Below, piece by piece: positions 51,572 through 60,236 of a stretch of DNA of 64,000 nucleotides; position 1 is the first letter of the stretch; each line of letters opens with the position of its first letter. The notes under the pieces were generated by a model. That model made no database searches, was not told the origin of the DNA, and saw nothing but the letters and a program-made list of their open reading frames with translations. The translations under genes were made by a program, and so were the position numbers. Origin of the DNA: Paenibacillus xylanivorans (lineage in GTDB: Bacteria; Bacillota; Bacilli; Paenibacillales; Paenibacillaceae); the NCBI RefSeq assembly GCF_001280595.1, contig NZ_LITU01000070.1, forward strand, positions 41,867 through 105,866, read 5' to 3'.

Positions 51572-52345
51572 TTAACTTCCAGACAGAATATTTCGCCCGA
51601 ACTTTTTCAGGTGTTCCATCGCTTGCAGATAAGGATAAGGCCCATAGCTTATGCGTGCCACACCCAGCTCGGCAAGTTGTTTTGGTAAAGGCTCGCGGGA
51701 TGTAACCATCACGTTGACCGGAAGCGACGAACGTTCACACAATTCCTGAATCAGTTGTGGATTCTGTAAGCCTGGAACGAATAGCCCGCTGGCTCCTGCT
51801 TCTGCATATGCATTGGAACGAATCAGCACTTTTTCCAAGAGAGTGTGATTGTGTTGTTCAGGTGCATTTTGCAAAAAGACATCTGTGCGGGCGTTAATGA
51901 ACAGTGGAATGCCTGCCTCATCCGCAGCTTCCCGGGCAGCCGACAGTCTCAGGCATTGCTCCTCCACAGTGTACAGTCCAATTCCATCGGTGAGCTGATC
52001 CTCGATATTAACTCCCACGGCACCGTGATGGATCACTTGGCTCACATTTTCCTTCACTTCTGACGCAAACTTGCCATACCCTCCCTCAATATCGATCGTT
52101 ACAGGTAAATTCACGCTTGCTGTAATCCGGGACAGATTGTCCAGAACCAGCTGGAAAGGCATCGCTTCGCCATCTTGTTGGCCGTGGGCGGCAGCTACAG
52201 ACCAACTGCCAGTAGCGATTGCTGTTGCTCCAGCAGATTGGATGGCTTGTGCGCTTCCGGCATCCCAGACATTGACCAGAACCAATGGATTACCTTTCAT
52301 ATGGGATTGGTGGAATAACGTCGCCTTTTCTTGTAGGGTACTCAT
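51572..52345 (-). CDS. Isocitrate lyase/PEP mutase superfamily protein
   Basis: 257 aa from ATG 52345 behind GGAGATAAG. LVLVNVWDAGSAQAIQSAGATAIATGSWSVAA, VTIDIEGGYG (metal-binding DIEGGYG), VGVNIEDQL, INARTDVF and GASGLFVPGL are typical of the PEP-mutase-like carboxyvinyl-carboxyphosphonate group. The KKCGH-type catalytic loop of true isocitrate lyases is absent, so the reaction is probably C-C bond cleavage of an unknown 2-oxo or methylisocitrate-like acid. Upstream of ada on the same strand order but with a separate start. Confidence 0.88.
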   Translation of the reverse strand: MSTLQEKATLFHQSHMKGNPLVLVNVWDAGSAQAIQSAGATAIATGSWSVAAAHGQQDGEAMPFQLVLDNLSRITASVNLPVTIDIEGGYGKFASEVKENVSQVIHHGAVGVNIEDQLTDGIGLYTVEEQCLRLSAAREAADEAGIPLFINARTDVFLQNAPEQHNHTLLEKVLIRSNAYAEAGASGLFVPGLQNPQLIQELCERSSLPVNVMVTSREPLPKQLAELGVARISYGPYPYLQAMEHLKKFGRNILSGS

Positions 52346-52414
52346 AATACTTATCTCCTCCGTTACATAGCTGTAATCCTTCATACTACTTGCCGTTCTT
52401 TTCTCTTGAGCTAC

Positions 52415-53464
52415 TCAGTTATCACCCTGCTTTTCGTGAGTTAAAAGCCAGTTTTTACGTGTCAGACCTCCTCCGTATCCACCCAGTTCACCACTGGCAT
52501 TGATCACACGGTGACATGGAATAACAATGGCCAGCTGATTGGCTCCGTTGGCCTGTGCTACCGCTCGACATGCTGTGGGTTTACCCAGTGCATTCGCAAT
52601 ATCCTGATATGACCTCGTCTCCCCCGGCGGGATCGCAATCAACTGCTCCCATACACTCTTCTGGAATGGTGTTCCTAACCAGAACAACGGGGTATGGAAT
52701 ACAGTTAACGTGCCTTCAAAATACTGTGCAAGTTCCCGTTCAATGGAACGAATCGGCTCTGTTACTCCAGGAACAATGGCTGACTTTGTCCGTTTGCGTA
52801 ATCGTTCTACTTCACGCTCCAGACCTCTGCGATCCACGAATTCGAGCAGATATAATGCTTTCTCATCGGCTACAGCCATCATGGGTCCAAGACGTGTGTC
52901 GATCCAGGATGCCTTCAAGACATGCTCTTCATCCACTTGTGTAGGCGCTGCGCCCATGATTCGCGAGAAGGCATCCCGGAACCCGCTGCCGGATTCGTAA
53001 CCGGTGGACAGCTGGGCATCAATGACCGTACGACCGGAGCGAATATTTTTCAGGGCCAGTCCCATGCGACGGGCGCGGGCATACTCGACAAATGTCATGC
53101 CAAATCGCTTCTTGAACTGACGTCTGGCGGTGGATTCATCGATGGATAATGCCTTGAAATCCTGGCCTTTCCAGCGTTTCTCCGGATTTTTCTCCACCGC
53201 TTCCACCAATATGCGTACCACATCAGATACCTGATTAGGATGAGATAACGGACGGCAGCGCTGGCAAGGACGATACGAAGCAAGCAATGCCTGCTGCGCC
53301 GTCGCATAGAATTCACAGTTTTCGAACTTCGGCTTTCGGGCGGGGCAGGTAGGCCGACAGAATACACCCGTCGTCTTGACGCCTACATAGAATAAACCTT
53401 CGTATTCCGAATCCTTAGCCACAAGAGCCTCATAGTATTGTTTCTTCAGATCAGCAGAGATCAT
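52415..53464 (-). CDS. ada: Bifunctional Ada: transcriptional regulator and O6-methylguanine-DNA methyltransferase
   Basis: 349 aa. The N-terminal Ada Zn domain has four Cys (C36, C40, C67, C70; FCRPTCPARKP and YRPCQRCRP). An AraC-type HTH follows at ~85-175 (DFKALSIDESTARRQFKKRFGMTFVEYARARR). The C-terminal methyltransferase has FQKSVWEQLIAIPPGETRSYQDIANALGKPTACRAVAQANG and the acceptor C317 in IPCHRV. Methylation of the N-terminal Cys by phosphotriesters turns Ada into an activator. Complete fusion, as in E. coli. Confidence 0.95.
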   Translation of the reverse strand: MISADLKKQYYEALVAKDSEYEGLFYVGVKTTGVFCRPTCPARKPKFENCEFYATAQQALLASYRPCQRCRPLSHPNQVSDVVRILVEAVEKNPEKRWKGQDFKALSIDESTARRQFKKRFGMTFVEYARARRMGLALKNIRSGRTVIDAQLSTGYESGSGFRDAFSRIMGAAPTQVDEEHVLKASWIDTRLGPMMAVADEKALYLLEFVDRRGLEREVERLRKRTKSAIVPGVTEPIRSIERELAQYFEGTLTVFHTPLFWLGTPFQKSVWEQLIAIPPGETRSYQDIANALGKPTACRAVAQANGANQLAIVIPCHRVINASGELGGYGGGLTRKNWLLTHEKQGDN

Positions 53465-53652
53465 TGGCGCACGTCCTTACTTCAATAGATGTATCAAAAC
53501 GAGCTATACATATCACTAGGTCACGACGAATTCGTTCTGTATTCTCCCTTGTCGTATCGTTTCGTAGTTCCACAAATTGATTATAAAAAAACGATGCACA
53601 GGGCATCGCCGAAAATCAGGCATGAATATTTTTATTTGAACATGCAGCATGC

Positions 53653-53806
53653 TTATTTGGATGATGTTTTCTTATGATTTGTCCGTCCACTCCAGTTTAC
53701 CAAAAAGATCCCTAGGAATATGCATAGTCCACCGATATATACGTAGTTCTGAATGACTTCGTCTAGAAGCAGTCAGCCGGATAAGACACCGAAAAATGGA
53801 GGATTC
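53653..53806 (-). pseudogene. C-terminal remnant of an EamA/DMT transporter
   Basis: On the minus strand PPFFGVLSG, a TGA where Trp is expected, then LLLDEVIQNYVYIGGLCIFL and GIFLVNWSGRT: the last two helices of a DMT-superfamily permease, ending at 53653. The upstream part is replaced by the sigma-factor remnant at ~53807. Only the tail is left. Confidence 0.65.
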
Positions 53807-54091
53807 CCGCTGACTTTAGACAACGATGAAAACCTAGAATCTGTCTTACTTACTGTTCATGATTCAGAATCTGTGCCACCAAATTTAAAAGATCACATTA
53901 CGGAGCACTCACTTTATCAAGCTTATGAATCCCTCTCAGCACAACAAAAACAGATTTTATCTTTTGCTTAAGTACAAGCACTAAATGACAAGGAAATAGC
54001 CAGAATATTGGGAGTATCCCAACAAAATGTCTCGAAACACCGCTTAAAAGCTCTAACTAAATTGCGCAGCTTAATAACGGAAGGGGGATGA
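53807..54091 (+). pseudogene. Remnant of a SigO-like sigma-70 factor, region 4
   Basis: From ~53807 the frame reads LTLDNDENLES ... LYQAYESLSAQQKQILSFA, meets TAA at 53969, and continues VQALNDKEIARILGVSQQNV, SKHRLKALTKLRSLITEGG to TGA 54089. The second part is a clean sigma region 4 HTH. The N-terminal half is missing, truncated where the EamA remnant begins. YvrJ-like and RsoA-like genes follow, an association known from the Bacillus SigO-RsoA two-part sigma system. Confidence 0.72.
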
Positions 54092-54094
54092 ATT

Positions 54095-54249
54095 ATGACG
54101 GAGGGTGACATTGCTACTTTTATTGCTAATTTAGGTTTTCCGATTGCAATTACTTTGTATCTACTTATTCGTTTTGAAAAAAAATATCTGATCTAAGCGA
54201 TGCCATTAATGGCTTGAAGAATGAAATACAAAAAAACGTAAAGCGGTGA
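54095..54249 (+). pseudogene. YvrJ-family small membrane protein, frameshifted
   Basis: ATG 54095 follows GAAGGGGGA. MTEGDIATFIANLGFPIAIT, then LYLLIRFEKK is YvrJ-like, one membrane segment. In the A8 run at 54177-54184 the frame is lost. With nine A it would continue ISDLSDAINGLKNEIQKNVKR and give 51 aa. Either decay or a homopolymer call error. Confidence 0.72.
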
Positions 54250-54253
54250 TTTT

Positions 54254-54452
54254 ATGTTGGCCGAACTTTTAGTACGAGCACAGCAACACCACGATCACGA
54301 GGCAACATTACATATCCTAGAATCTTTCACACCAAAGATCAAAGCCTCCTTGCGACAAGTCCCCCCCTGATCATCGAGATGATTTAAGACAGGAACTCTA
54401 TGTCAAAATAATTGAGGTGATACAGACTTTCGATACTAGTGAATTGAAATAA
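54254..54452 (+). pseudogene. RsoA-like co-sigma (HTH_16-type) protein, frameshifted
   Basis: MLAELLVRAQQHHDHEATLH, ILESFTPKIKASLRQVPP, then a stop after a C7 tract (54361-54367). With six C the frame continues DHRDDLRQELYVKIIEVIQT, FDTSELK, 65 aa in all. The pattern (acidic helix, then D-D-L-R-Q-E-L-Y-V-K-I) is that of sigma-region-2-like RsoA/HTH_16 proteins. Start 4 bases after the YvrJ-like gene, so formerly coupled. Confidence 0.68.
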
Positions 54453-54608
54453 AATTTGGAGCGTGGTTGTAAAAAAAGAGCCTTATTTCTCTTTATATAT
54501 ATGTGAAGGCAATACGGCATCGCAGAAAACTTGGGAATGGTTATTCTGGCTATGATTCCTCCTTATTGCTCTCATAACTAATAAAAATAACTTTAGGAGT
54601 GATTTATT

Positions 54609-55184
54609 ATGGCAAATCTAAGCGCTAATGGAGCAACTTTTATGAAAGGGCATGAGGGACTTAACTTAAAATTCTATGCCGATCCAAAAGGTTTTCCAAC
54701 AGTTGGATATGGACATCTGATAACAAAGTCTAAAACATACACAGCAAATACAACTTTAACCCAAGCACAAGCTGACGCTCTATCAAAATCTTTGGGACTC
54801 AGTTATACTTCTCCAATTACTCAGTCTCAGGCAAATACATTTTTCACCAATGATACTGCAAGTGCTGTAGCATCCGTAAATAAAGTGGCACTTCCTGCAG
54901 GTATGTCCCTTTCACAAAATCAGTTTGATGCACTTGTTTCGCTTACTTTTAATGCAGGCTCTGGTGTGCTTAGTACCGATGATGTAGAAGCTCTGCTTGC
55001 ATACAAGCTAATCTACCCATCTTTCCAAGGGCCACGTTCAACTCAGGAACTTGACAATTATTCTAAACTAGTAAGTAAAGCATTTTCATATGATAGAAGT
55101 TTGCAAAGACGTAGAAATGAAGAAGCTGAACTATTCTGTAAAGGCTCGGGTTATACTCATAAATATCCAGTATATACACTATAG
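54609..55184 (+). CDS. GH24 phage-type lysozyme (endolysin)
   Basis: 191 aa, no signal peptide, ATG after TTTAGGAG. GH24 triad with exact family spacing: E16 in KGHEGL, D25 in FYADPKG, T31 in PTVGYGH. The substrate-groove helix SLSQNQFDALVSLTFNAGSGVL and the C-terminal LQRRRNEEAELFCKG are also standard. Cleaves peptidoglycan glycan strands. It looks intact, although its upstream neighbours (sigma, YvrJ, RsoA-like) are broken. No holin or tail genes are nearby, so this is a domesticated or relict phage-like locus. Confidence 0.9.
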   Translation: MANLSANGATFMKGHEGLNLKFYADPKGFPTVGYGHLITKSKTYTANTTLTQAQADALSKSLGLSYTSPITQSQANTFFTNDTASAVASVNKVALPAGMSLSQNQFDALVSLTFNAGSGVLSTDDVEALLAYKLIYPSFQGPRSTQELDNYSKLVSKAFSYDRSLQRRRNEEAELFCKGSGYTHKYPVYTL

Positions 55185-55209
55185 TTTAATCGTCTTACAA
55201 CACATACAG

Positions 55210-55240
55210 GAAAGGTCAGCCTTTATGGCTTACCTTTCTT
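55210..55240 (+). terminator. Terminator of the lysozyme gene
   Basis: GAAAGGTCAGCC (55210-55221) pairs with GGCTTACCTTTC (55227-55238) with one mismatch, followed by TTTC TTTT. Confidence 0.75.
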
Positions 55241-55278
55241 TCTTTTATCACAAAATTTATTACCATAAGCAAACTCAT

Positions 55279-55878
55279 CTAGTCATCCGTTTTTTCAAGC
55301 TCAAAAATAGTCCCCTCTGATAATAAGATCAGCCTATCGTTATTAACAACAAAGAAACTTACGCTAACAGGTATACTGAGCTTTGTTGATGGATCACTTA
55401 TATCGATGGCTTTTACTACATCATTAGCATTCAGATCCGGCATATCTATTTTATATAGTCTATAAAATGCGTCAGCGTTATCGCATGTTGATGTAATTTC
55501 ATATAATGGATTCTTCAGCTCATATTGATAATCACTATAGTTTTTAAGTCCTTTAGATGAAAAAAGGTCTTTTTCGATTATAAGGTCATCCCCAATAAAT
55601 TTTTGCCCTGTTGGATATTCAGAAGCATCATTATAAGAATTTGCAAACCCAAGGTGCTTCTTAACTTTCCAAGTTCCGTAAATAAATTTTTCAGTTTCAC
55701 TATCCAATTTTACACGTCCTTGCGAACAATACTCGGAGGTGCTAGCTGGACTGGTAGACTCCTTTGCTTCAGGTTTTGGCTCACTAGATGTATTTGAACT
55801 TGAAGTCGTTTCAACCTTTCCACAAGCTGATGCTAACATCAGCATTATCATCATACAAGCCAATAATGTTTTTTTCAT
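55279..55878 (-). CDS. Lipoprotein of unknown function
   Basis: 199 aa, ATG 55878 behind AGGAGTGTGAG. Signal peptide KKTLLACMMIMLMLASAC with lipobox ASAC. Ser/Thr/Glu-rich linker to ~50, then a domain with FIYGTWKVKKHLGFANSYND, GQKFIGDDLIIEKDLFSSKG, PLYEITSTC and LSIPVSVSFFVVNNDRLILLSEGTIFELEK. This resembles lipocalin-like secreted proteins that begin with G-T-W-x-V. Low GC. Function unknown. A palindrome TTAATCCA-CGTA-TGGATTAA (55937-55956) lies in its promoter region. Confidence 0.72.
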   Translation of the reverse strand: MKKTLLACMMIMLMLASACGKVETTSSSNTSSEPKPEAKESTSPASTSEYCSQGRVKLDSETEKFIYGTWKVKKHLGFANSYNDASEYPTGQKFIGDDLIIEKDLFSSKGLKNYSDYQYELKNPLYEITSTCDNADAFYRLYKIDMPDLNANDVVKAIDISDPSTKLSIPVSVSFFVVNNDRLILLSEGTIFELEKTDD

Positions 55879-56217
55879 ATCTCACACTCCTACTATAAAA
55901 TTATGTTTTCGCATGTTTACTCGCTTGATAACTGAGTTAATCCACGTATGGATTAAAATCTCCTGTTCCATCGTTTTTTATATCACCATGTGCTAAAAGC
56001 TACTTCCATACAGCGAGTAATCCTTCACTGCTGTATATCAAATGGGGGGATGCTTTTACTTTATTTTTCGATGTCGCTCATTTTTCAACAATTTATTCCC
56101 CATTTATCTACCTAGCAGAAATTATATCAGAGCAATTTAAGTGATGAATGACATAAAATTAACATTATTTATGAATAAGGTTAACTTTATGTTATCTAAA
56201 TCACAATCAGCAATTTC
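55879..56217. other. AT-rich intergenic region
   Basis: Contains the palindrome TTAATCCA-CGTA-TGGATTAA at 55937-55956, a possible operator of the lipoprotein gene. No gene recognised. Confidence 0.4.
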
Positions 56218-56462
56218 CAATAAAGCCCTGGACAGAGTCATGAGCTTCATCCCCCGTTAATTCGAATTGAAGTGGGTTTCCGAGCGCATCAACTACGGTA
56301 TGAATTTTGGTGCTTAGTACTCGCGGGAACGTCCGATCGCTTGCCTTGCCCCTTTTGCGCCTGATCCATTCTGGTGAACACGCACAATCGTGGCATCAAT
56401 CATGACGCTTTCCTCATCAATATCCAGGGAGACGCACTTCAGAACGTCATCCCAATTATGTT
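56218..56462 (-). mobile_element. IS5-family transposase fragment
   Basis: On the minus strand HNWDDVLKCVSLDIDEESVM, IDATIVRVHQNGSGAKGARQ, AIGRSREY, then in a shifted frame STKIHTVVDALGNPLQFELT and GDEAHDSV. This is the DDE-transposase region of IS5/IS427-type elements, with the first Asp in MIDATIV. Both ends are missing and there is at least one frameshift near 56318. A dead remnant. Confidence 0.8.
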
Positions 56463-56661
56463 TTGTACCTGATTTAAATTAAGTTTATAGGGCACAATCG
56501 ATGAAATAATCGAGCTATCTTATAACTCATTTACATAATATGGAGCTTAATGTGAGACGATATGGTGTAGTAATTACTATAAGAGTTGCTGATGATTGGA
56601 ACGTTATCTTTGAAAGAATGCATAATGCTCGTAACTTTAGATGAACATGAAGGGAGTTCCA

Positions 56662-57243
56662 ATGATGAATCTCAATACAAATAAATCTATACTCTGGGTT
56701 TCTGCCCTATGTATCCTGTTGCTGACCGGCGCATGTGGAGCGAAAAACAACAATGAATCCGTACAGGAACACGCCTATCCACAATCGAAGCAGCCCATAG
56801 AGGAAGCAGGGAATAGTTCCGTTCCCAATATTGAGGCGAAGAATAACAATAATCAGGCGAACGAAAGTGGGAATGAGGGCAAACCTACCGCCCAATCGGA
56901 ATCCTCTGCTGATGCGGAAGGACAGGTCATGATCGTAATTGACCAGACGGACAAGCCGTCTGAAGGCAACAGCTTTGATTTTGCGATCAAACAAATCCCT
57001 GAGGGTTACGCTTTAACCGAGATGCGTTGGACGTCCAACACGGTAACGATTGTGAATTCCTACAAGGAAGCGATTGAGCATGGTGGGAATGGAAAAGAAG
57101 GATTTTATATCAGCGGTGACGGGCAATTCTCCGGACTTATCTATTCGGATGAGATGAAGGGGGAACGGGGCAAAGCGACGTTTGTATTTACCAATGACGA
57201 GGGGAAGGAAGTCACCTCGGAAAAGGAAATTAAATTAAAATAA
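56662..57243 (+). CDS. Lipoprotein of unknown function
   Basis: 193 aa from ATG 56662 behind AAGGGA. Signal peptide NKSILWVSALCILLLTGAC with lipobox TGAC. A long Asn/Glu/Ser-rich low-complexity linker (~25-85) precedes a ~100-residue beta-rich domain (GQVMIVIDQTDKPSEGNSFD, FAIKQIPEGYALTEMRWTSN, GFYISGDGQFSGLIY, ATFVFTNDEGKEV) with an immunoglobulin-like look. Unknown role at the outer membrane face. Confidence 0.75.
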   Translation: MMNLNTNKSILWVSALCILLLTGACGAKNNNESVQEHAYPQSKQPIEEAGNSSVPNIEAKNNNNQANESGNEGKPTAQSESSADAEGQVMIVIDQTDKPSEGNSFDFAIKQIPEGYALTEMRWTSNTVTIVNSYKEAIEHGGNGKEGFYISGDGQFSGLIYSDEMKGERGKATFVFTNDEGKEVTSEKEIKLK

Positions 57244-57346
57244 TCAGGCGGATTATTGCTGTGTGCTACGTCTTCTTCTGTTGATCCAAATGGAGAATGA
57301 AACGGACACACTGTGCGTGCGTCTTCAATTCTCCCCCTAAATATGT

Positions 57347-57370
57347 AAAGCAGCCTTTATGGCTGCTTTT
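57347..57370 (+). terminator. Terminator after the lipoprotein gene
   Basis: AAAGCAGCC (57347-57355) pairs with GGCTGCTTT (57361-57369), continuing TT. Confidence 0.8.
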
Positions 57371-57448
57371 TAGTGATGCCGTAATGTCACACCGCATACT
57401 GGTCGATCGTGCGGCGTTCAACTTTGTGTTTTAACGGGTACTACTACT

Positions 57449-58366
57449 CTACATGAAGTCGAAGAAATAACGCACCACGTGGAACATGACCGGAGAAGTG
57501 TACGTCAGGCTGTCGACTCGGCTCAGGTAGCTTTTTTTCAGTGCATCGAATTTGGTGTCATCTCCAATTAACAAATCCCGTTTCAGAACAGAAACCGTCA
57601 GACTTCCGAAGAACCCAGCCAGAGCGATTAACACACCGATGAAAAGCGCGAAACGTGCATCAAACGGGGTCAGGTATGGATGAATGAAATAAGAGGCAGC
57701 GGTGGTGACAACGAATGCACAGGCGAACCCTTCCCATGTCAAAAAAGGATTGGCGGTGGGCACCACTTTGCGTTTGCCCAGATAGAGTGAGGTCAGATAA
57801 TGCACGACATCATTCAACTGGGTTAACACGACCAGGAACAGGACCAGCTTTGCGCCATATTCCGGTGTTGCAAACGGGAAGTAGGCTAGATGACTAAGTC
57901 CGAATACCATGAGCATCAGTCCCCACTGCGTCGAGCTTACACTGCGCAGGAAACCGACCGTCCCTTTATTAATCAAGCGTGGCAGGGGCAGTACAAGGAA
58001 GACATACAGCGGAATAAACAAAATAAACATGCCATACCAGCCGATATAGATCCAGTAAAATTGCACCGGAATCGCCAGATACGCCCATAAAAACAACCTG
58101 CGGTCTGCTTTGCGGGTGCTGCGGATCATGGAGAAGTACTCTTTCAGCGCGAAAAAGGTGAGTACCATGAGGGAGATCAGGGAGACAATTGGATTGAAGA
58201 GGGTGGCGAGACAGAAGATGACAAGCATGCCCCACCAGGTTTTGATTTTGTTGCCAATGCCCGAATAATCCTTGTCCGGCTGAAGCTTCGTAATGATTTT
58301 GTATACGATATGTATGACCAGTAAAGCGATAAAAATCAGTGTTAAAGTAAAGAGTGAACTGCTCAA
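57449..58366 (-). CDS. Phosphatidate cytidylyltransferase-like membrane protein (CdsA family)
   Basis: 305 aa from TTG 58366 (AGGTG spaced 7 bases upstream; TTG 58372 possible). About eight membrane segments. The C-terminal CdsA signature is present in variant form: FGSLTVSVLKRDLLIGDDTKF, then KKSYLSRVDSLTYTSPVMFHV. The enzyme would make CDP-diacylglycerol from phosphatidate and CTP. Divergence from the main CdsA and the YnbB-like look suggest a second, specialised copy. Confidence 0.85.
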   Translation of the reverse strand: MSSSLFTLTLIFIALLVIHIVYKIITKLQPDKDYSGIGNKIKTWWGMLVIFCLATLFNPIVSLISLMVLTFFALKEYFSMIRSTRKADRRLFLWAYLAIPVQFYWIYIGWYGMFILFIPLYVFLVLPLPRLINKGTVGFLRSVSSTQWGLMLMVFGLSHLAYFPFATPEYGAKLVLFLVVLTQLNDVVHYLTSLYLGKRKVVPTANPFLTWEGFACAFVVTTAASYFIHPYLTPFDARFALFIGVLIALAGFFGSLTVSVLKRDLLIGDDTKFDALKKSYLSRVDSLTYTSPVMFHVVRYFFDFM

Positions 58367-58462
58367 GTACAATCACCTGCTTATCCAGAAGTAAGATTCC
58401 AATATAGGATACCTATGTTATTATGAAGGAATAGTGCCAACTTGATAAGGGGAAATTTGGTT

Positions 58463-59026
58463 ATGACAGCTGAACGCTCGATCTACATTCTGCTTACGAA
58501 CACAGGAACATTGTTTACCAAGGTTATTCAGAGTTACACCAGAGCGCCATACAATCATGCCTCCATCTCATTTGACCGGGAACTATCCGAGCTGTACAGC
58601 TTCGGTCGCAAGCATCCGAGTAATCCGCTGAACGGCGGGTTCGTGGAGGAAGATATTCAGACAGGTACATACAGCAAATATCCAAATACCACATGTGTCA
58701 TTTATGAGCTTCAGGTGACGGAGCGTGAAGTGGAAAAAATGAAGCGGGTGCTGCACATCTTCATTCGCAGCCGCCAGAAATATATGTACAATCTGCTTGG
58801 TGTGATTGGCATTACATTGAAAGAACCGGTGGAGTTCAGCAACTCCTACTTTTGCTCGCAATTTGTTGCCGAGATTTTGCAACGCTCAGGCATCAAGCTG
58901 TGGAACAAACTGCCTGCGCTGGTGACCCCGGATGATTTTCGTCAGAGTGAACAACTACAGCTAGTGTATGAAGGGAAGTTAAAGGAGTATAAACCGGAAA
59001 ACGAAGAGCCGGGTTCCAAGAAATAA
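58463..59026 (+). CDS. Permuted papain-like (NlpC/YiiX-type) protein
   Basis: 187 aa from ATG 58463. RSIYILLTNTGTLFTKVIQSYTRAPYNHASISFDRELSELYSFGRK carries the His, and SYFCSQFVAEILQRSGI carries the catalytic Cys, in the circularly permuted order of YiiX/YebB/LRAT-like papain-fold enzymes. No signal peptide. Family members act as amidases or acyltransferases on peptides or lipids. Divergent from the CdsA-like gene. Confidence 0.85.
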   Translation: MTAERSIYILLTNTGTLFTKVIQSYTRAPYNHASISFDRELSELYSFGRKHPSNPLNGGFVEEDIQTGTYSKYPNTTCVIYELQVTEREVEKMKRVLHIFIRSRQKYMYNLLGVIGITLKEPVEFSNSYFCSQFVAEILQRSGIKLWNKLPALVTPDDFRQSEQLQLVYEGKLKEYKPENEEPGSKK

Positions 59027-59034
59027 AACCATGA

Positions 59035-59073
59035 AACAGCCTGCTGCCACGGATTTCCGGACAACAGGCTGTT
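59035..59073. terminator. Terminator between papain-like and glyoxalase genes
   Basis: AACAGCCTG (59035-59043) pairs with CAGGCTGTT (59065-59073), with an inner CGG/CCG stem. It lies between convergent genes. Confidence 0.75.
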
Positions 59074-59087
59074 CTGTTTGTGTATTG

Positions 59088-59549
59088 TTAGATCGACGGT
59101 GCGGAGGAGCGATCAAAATCAACTTCTTCGAGGAATTCGATCACTTCACCATTTGGACTATGCACAACCGCATTTCGAACCTGGAGCGAAGGCTCGCCAA
59201 GTGAGATCCAATCGGGTTGAACATAAGGCTTAGCACCATGAGCAAGCGCTCGCTCGTATATCTCATCCACATCGTCCACGTAAAAGGCGAAATGCAGCAA
59301 AGCCCCATGCTTCACAGCTTCGGGAGAGTCTGCCCGTTCGCCTTCGGCGGCGATAACGGCTCCCGGATCAAACAGTTCAATACAGGTTCGCTGATCCGGT
59401 GAGATCAGCATGCACGCTTCGGTAATTTGGAAGGCAGGCAGACTCCAGGAGTGACCAACTTTAAATCCCAGTACATTCGTATAGAATGAGAGGGTATCCT
59501 CATAATTACGTGCTTGAATGGCTACGTGAGCCAGTCCTTTTACACTCAT
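59088..59549 (-). CDS. VOC/glyoxalase-family protein
   Basis: 153 aa. GLAHVAIQARNYEDTLSFYTNVLGFKVGHSW, CIELFDPG, LLHFAFYVDDVDEIYERALAHGAKPYVQP and VHSPNGEVIEFLEEV give the two beta-alpha-beta-beta-beta modules with metal ligands H8-region, E (CIELF), H (LLHFAF) and E (VIEFLE). Possibly lactoylglutathione-lyase-like or a dioxygenase; substrate unknown. ATG 59549. Confidence 0.9.
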   Translation of the reverse strand: MSVKGLAHVAIQARNYEDTLSFYTNVLGFKVGHSWSLPAFQITEACMLISPDQRTCIELFDPGAVIAAEGERADSPEAVKHGALLHFAFYVDDVDEIYERALAHGAKPYVQPDWISLGEPSLQVRNAVVHSPNGEVIEFLEEVDFDRSSAPSI

Positions 59550-59711
59550 GCTCCATCACTCCTTCTTCAGATTGTATTCTAAAGTATAAAGGGAGCGGCA
59601 CATTGGAACCATGCGATATCAAAGGATATAATGGGGTGAGAGTCACAATTAATGAGCTCTTTTGTCCAAAAAAACTTATTAAATTAGCCTCATTCTCGGG
59701 AGGGTCTACAA

Positions 59712-60146
59712 ATGGGTTATGTTATAGATGAAATTGACCAGCAGATCATGCGCTTGCTGCAACACCATGCACGCATGCCAATTGTACAGATTAGCAAAGA
59801 GGTGAACATGTCCCAACCTTCCGTTAAGGAGAGAATCCTCAAACTGGAGGAAAATGGGGTCATATCGGGATATGCAACAATCTATGATCTGGCCAAGCTA
59901 AACCGCGGGACAACGACTTTTATTTTACTCAAAACAGAGCATTGTGAGGAATTCGTTCACTTCTGTGAACAGGCCGTTGAAGTCACGGATTTATACCGCA
60001 TCAGCGGTGAGTACAACTATCTGATCAAGGTACAGACGGCAACCATTGAAGAGCTTGCTGAGTTTCAGGACTCCCTTGTGAAGCTTGGACCATCCAAATC
60101 CCATATCAGTATGAAAAATATTATGGAACACCGTGTTCTGCTCTAG
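59712..60146 (+). CDS. Lrp/AsnC-family regulator
   Basis: 144 aa, ATG behind GGAGGG. N-terminal HTH IDEIDQQIMRLLQHHARMPIVQISKEVNMSQPSVKERILKLEENGVISGY, C-terminal RAM ligand domain (TTFILLKTEHCEEFVHFCEQ, VTDLYRISGEYNYLIKVQT, LEELAEFQDSL-like stretch). Standard length. Target genes not evident; the downstream region is a 477-bp gap with repeats. Confidence 0.92.
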   Translation: MGYVIDEIDQQIMRLLQHHARMPIVQISKEVNMSQPSVKERILKLEENGVISGYATIYDLAKLNRGTTTFILLKTEHCEEFVHFCEQAVEVTDLYRISGEYNYLIKVQTATIEELAEFQDSLVKLGPSKSHISMKNIMEHRVLL

Positions 60147-60236
60147 GAATCGGCGAACATATCCGTGTGATGGGACGGGCTGTCCTATAAGTCATTAGCC
60201 TGACGGTGGACGCCCCTTGTTCGGCTTTTTTTGGTT

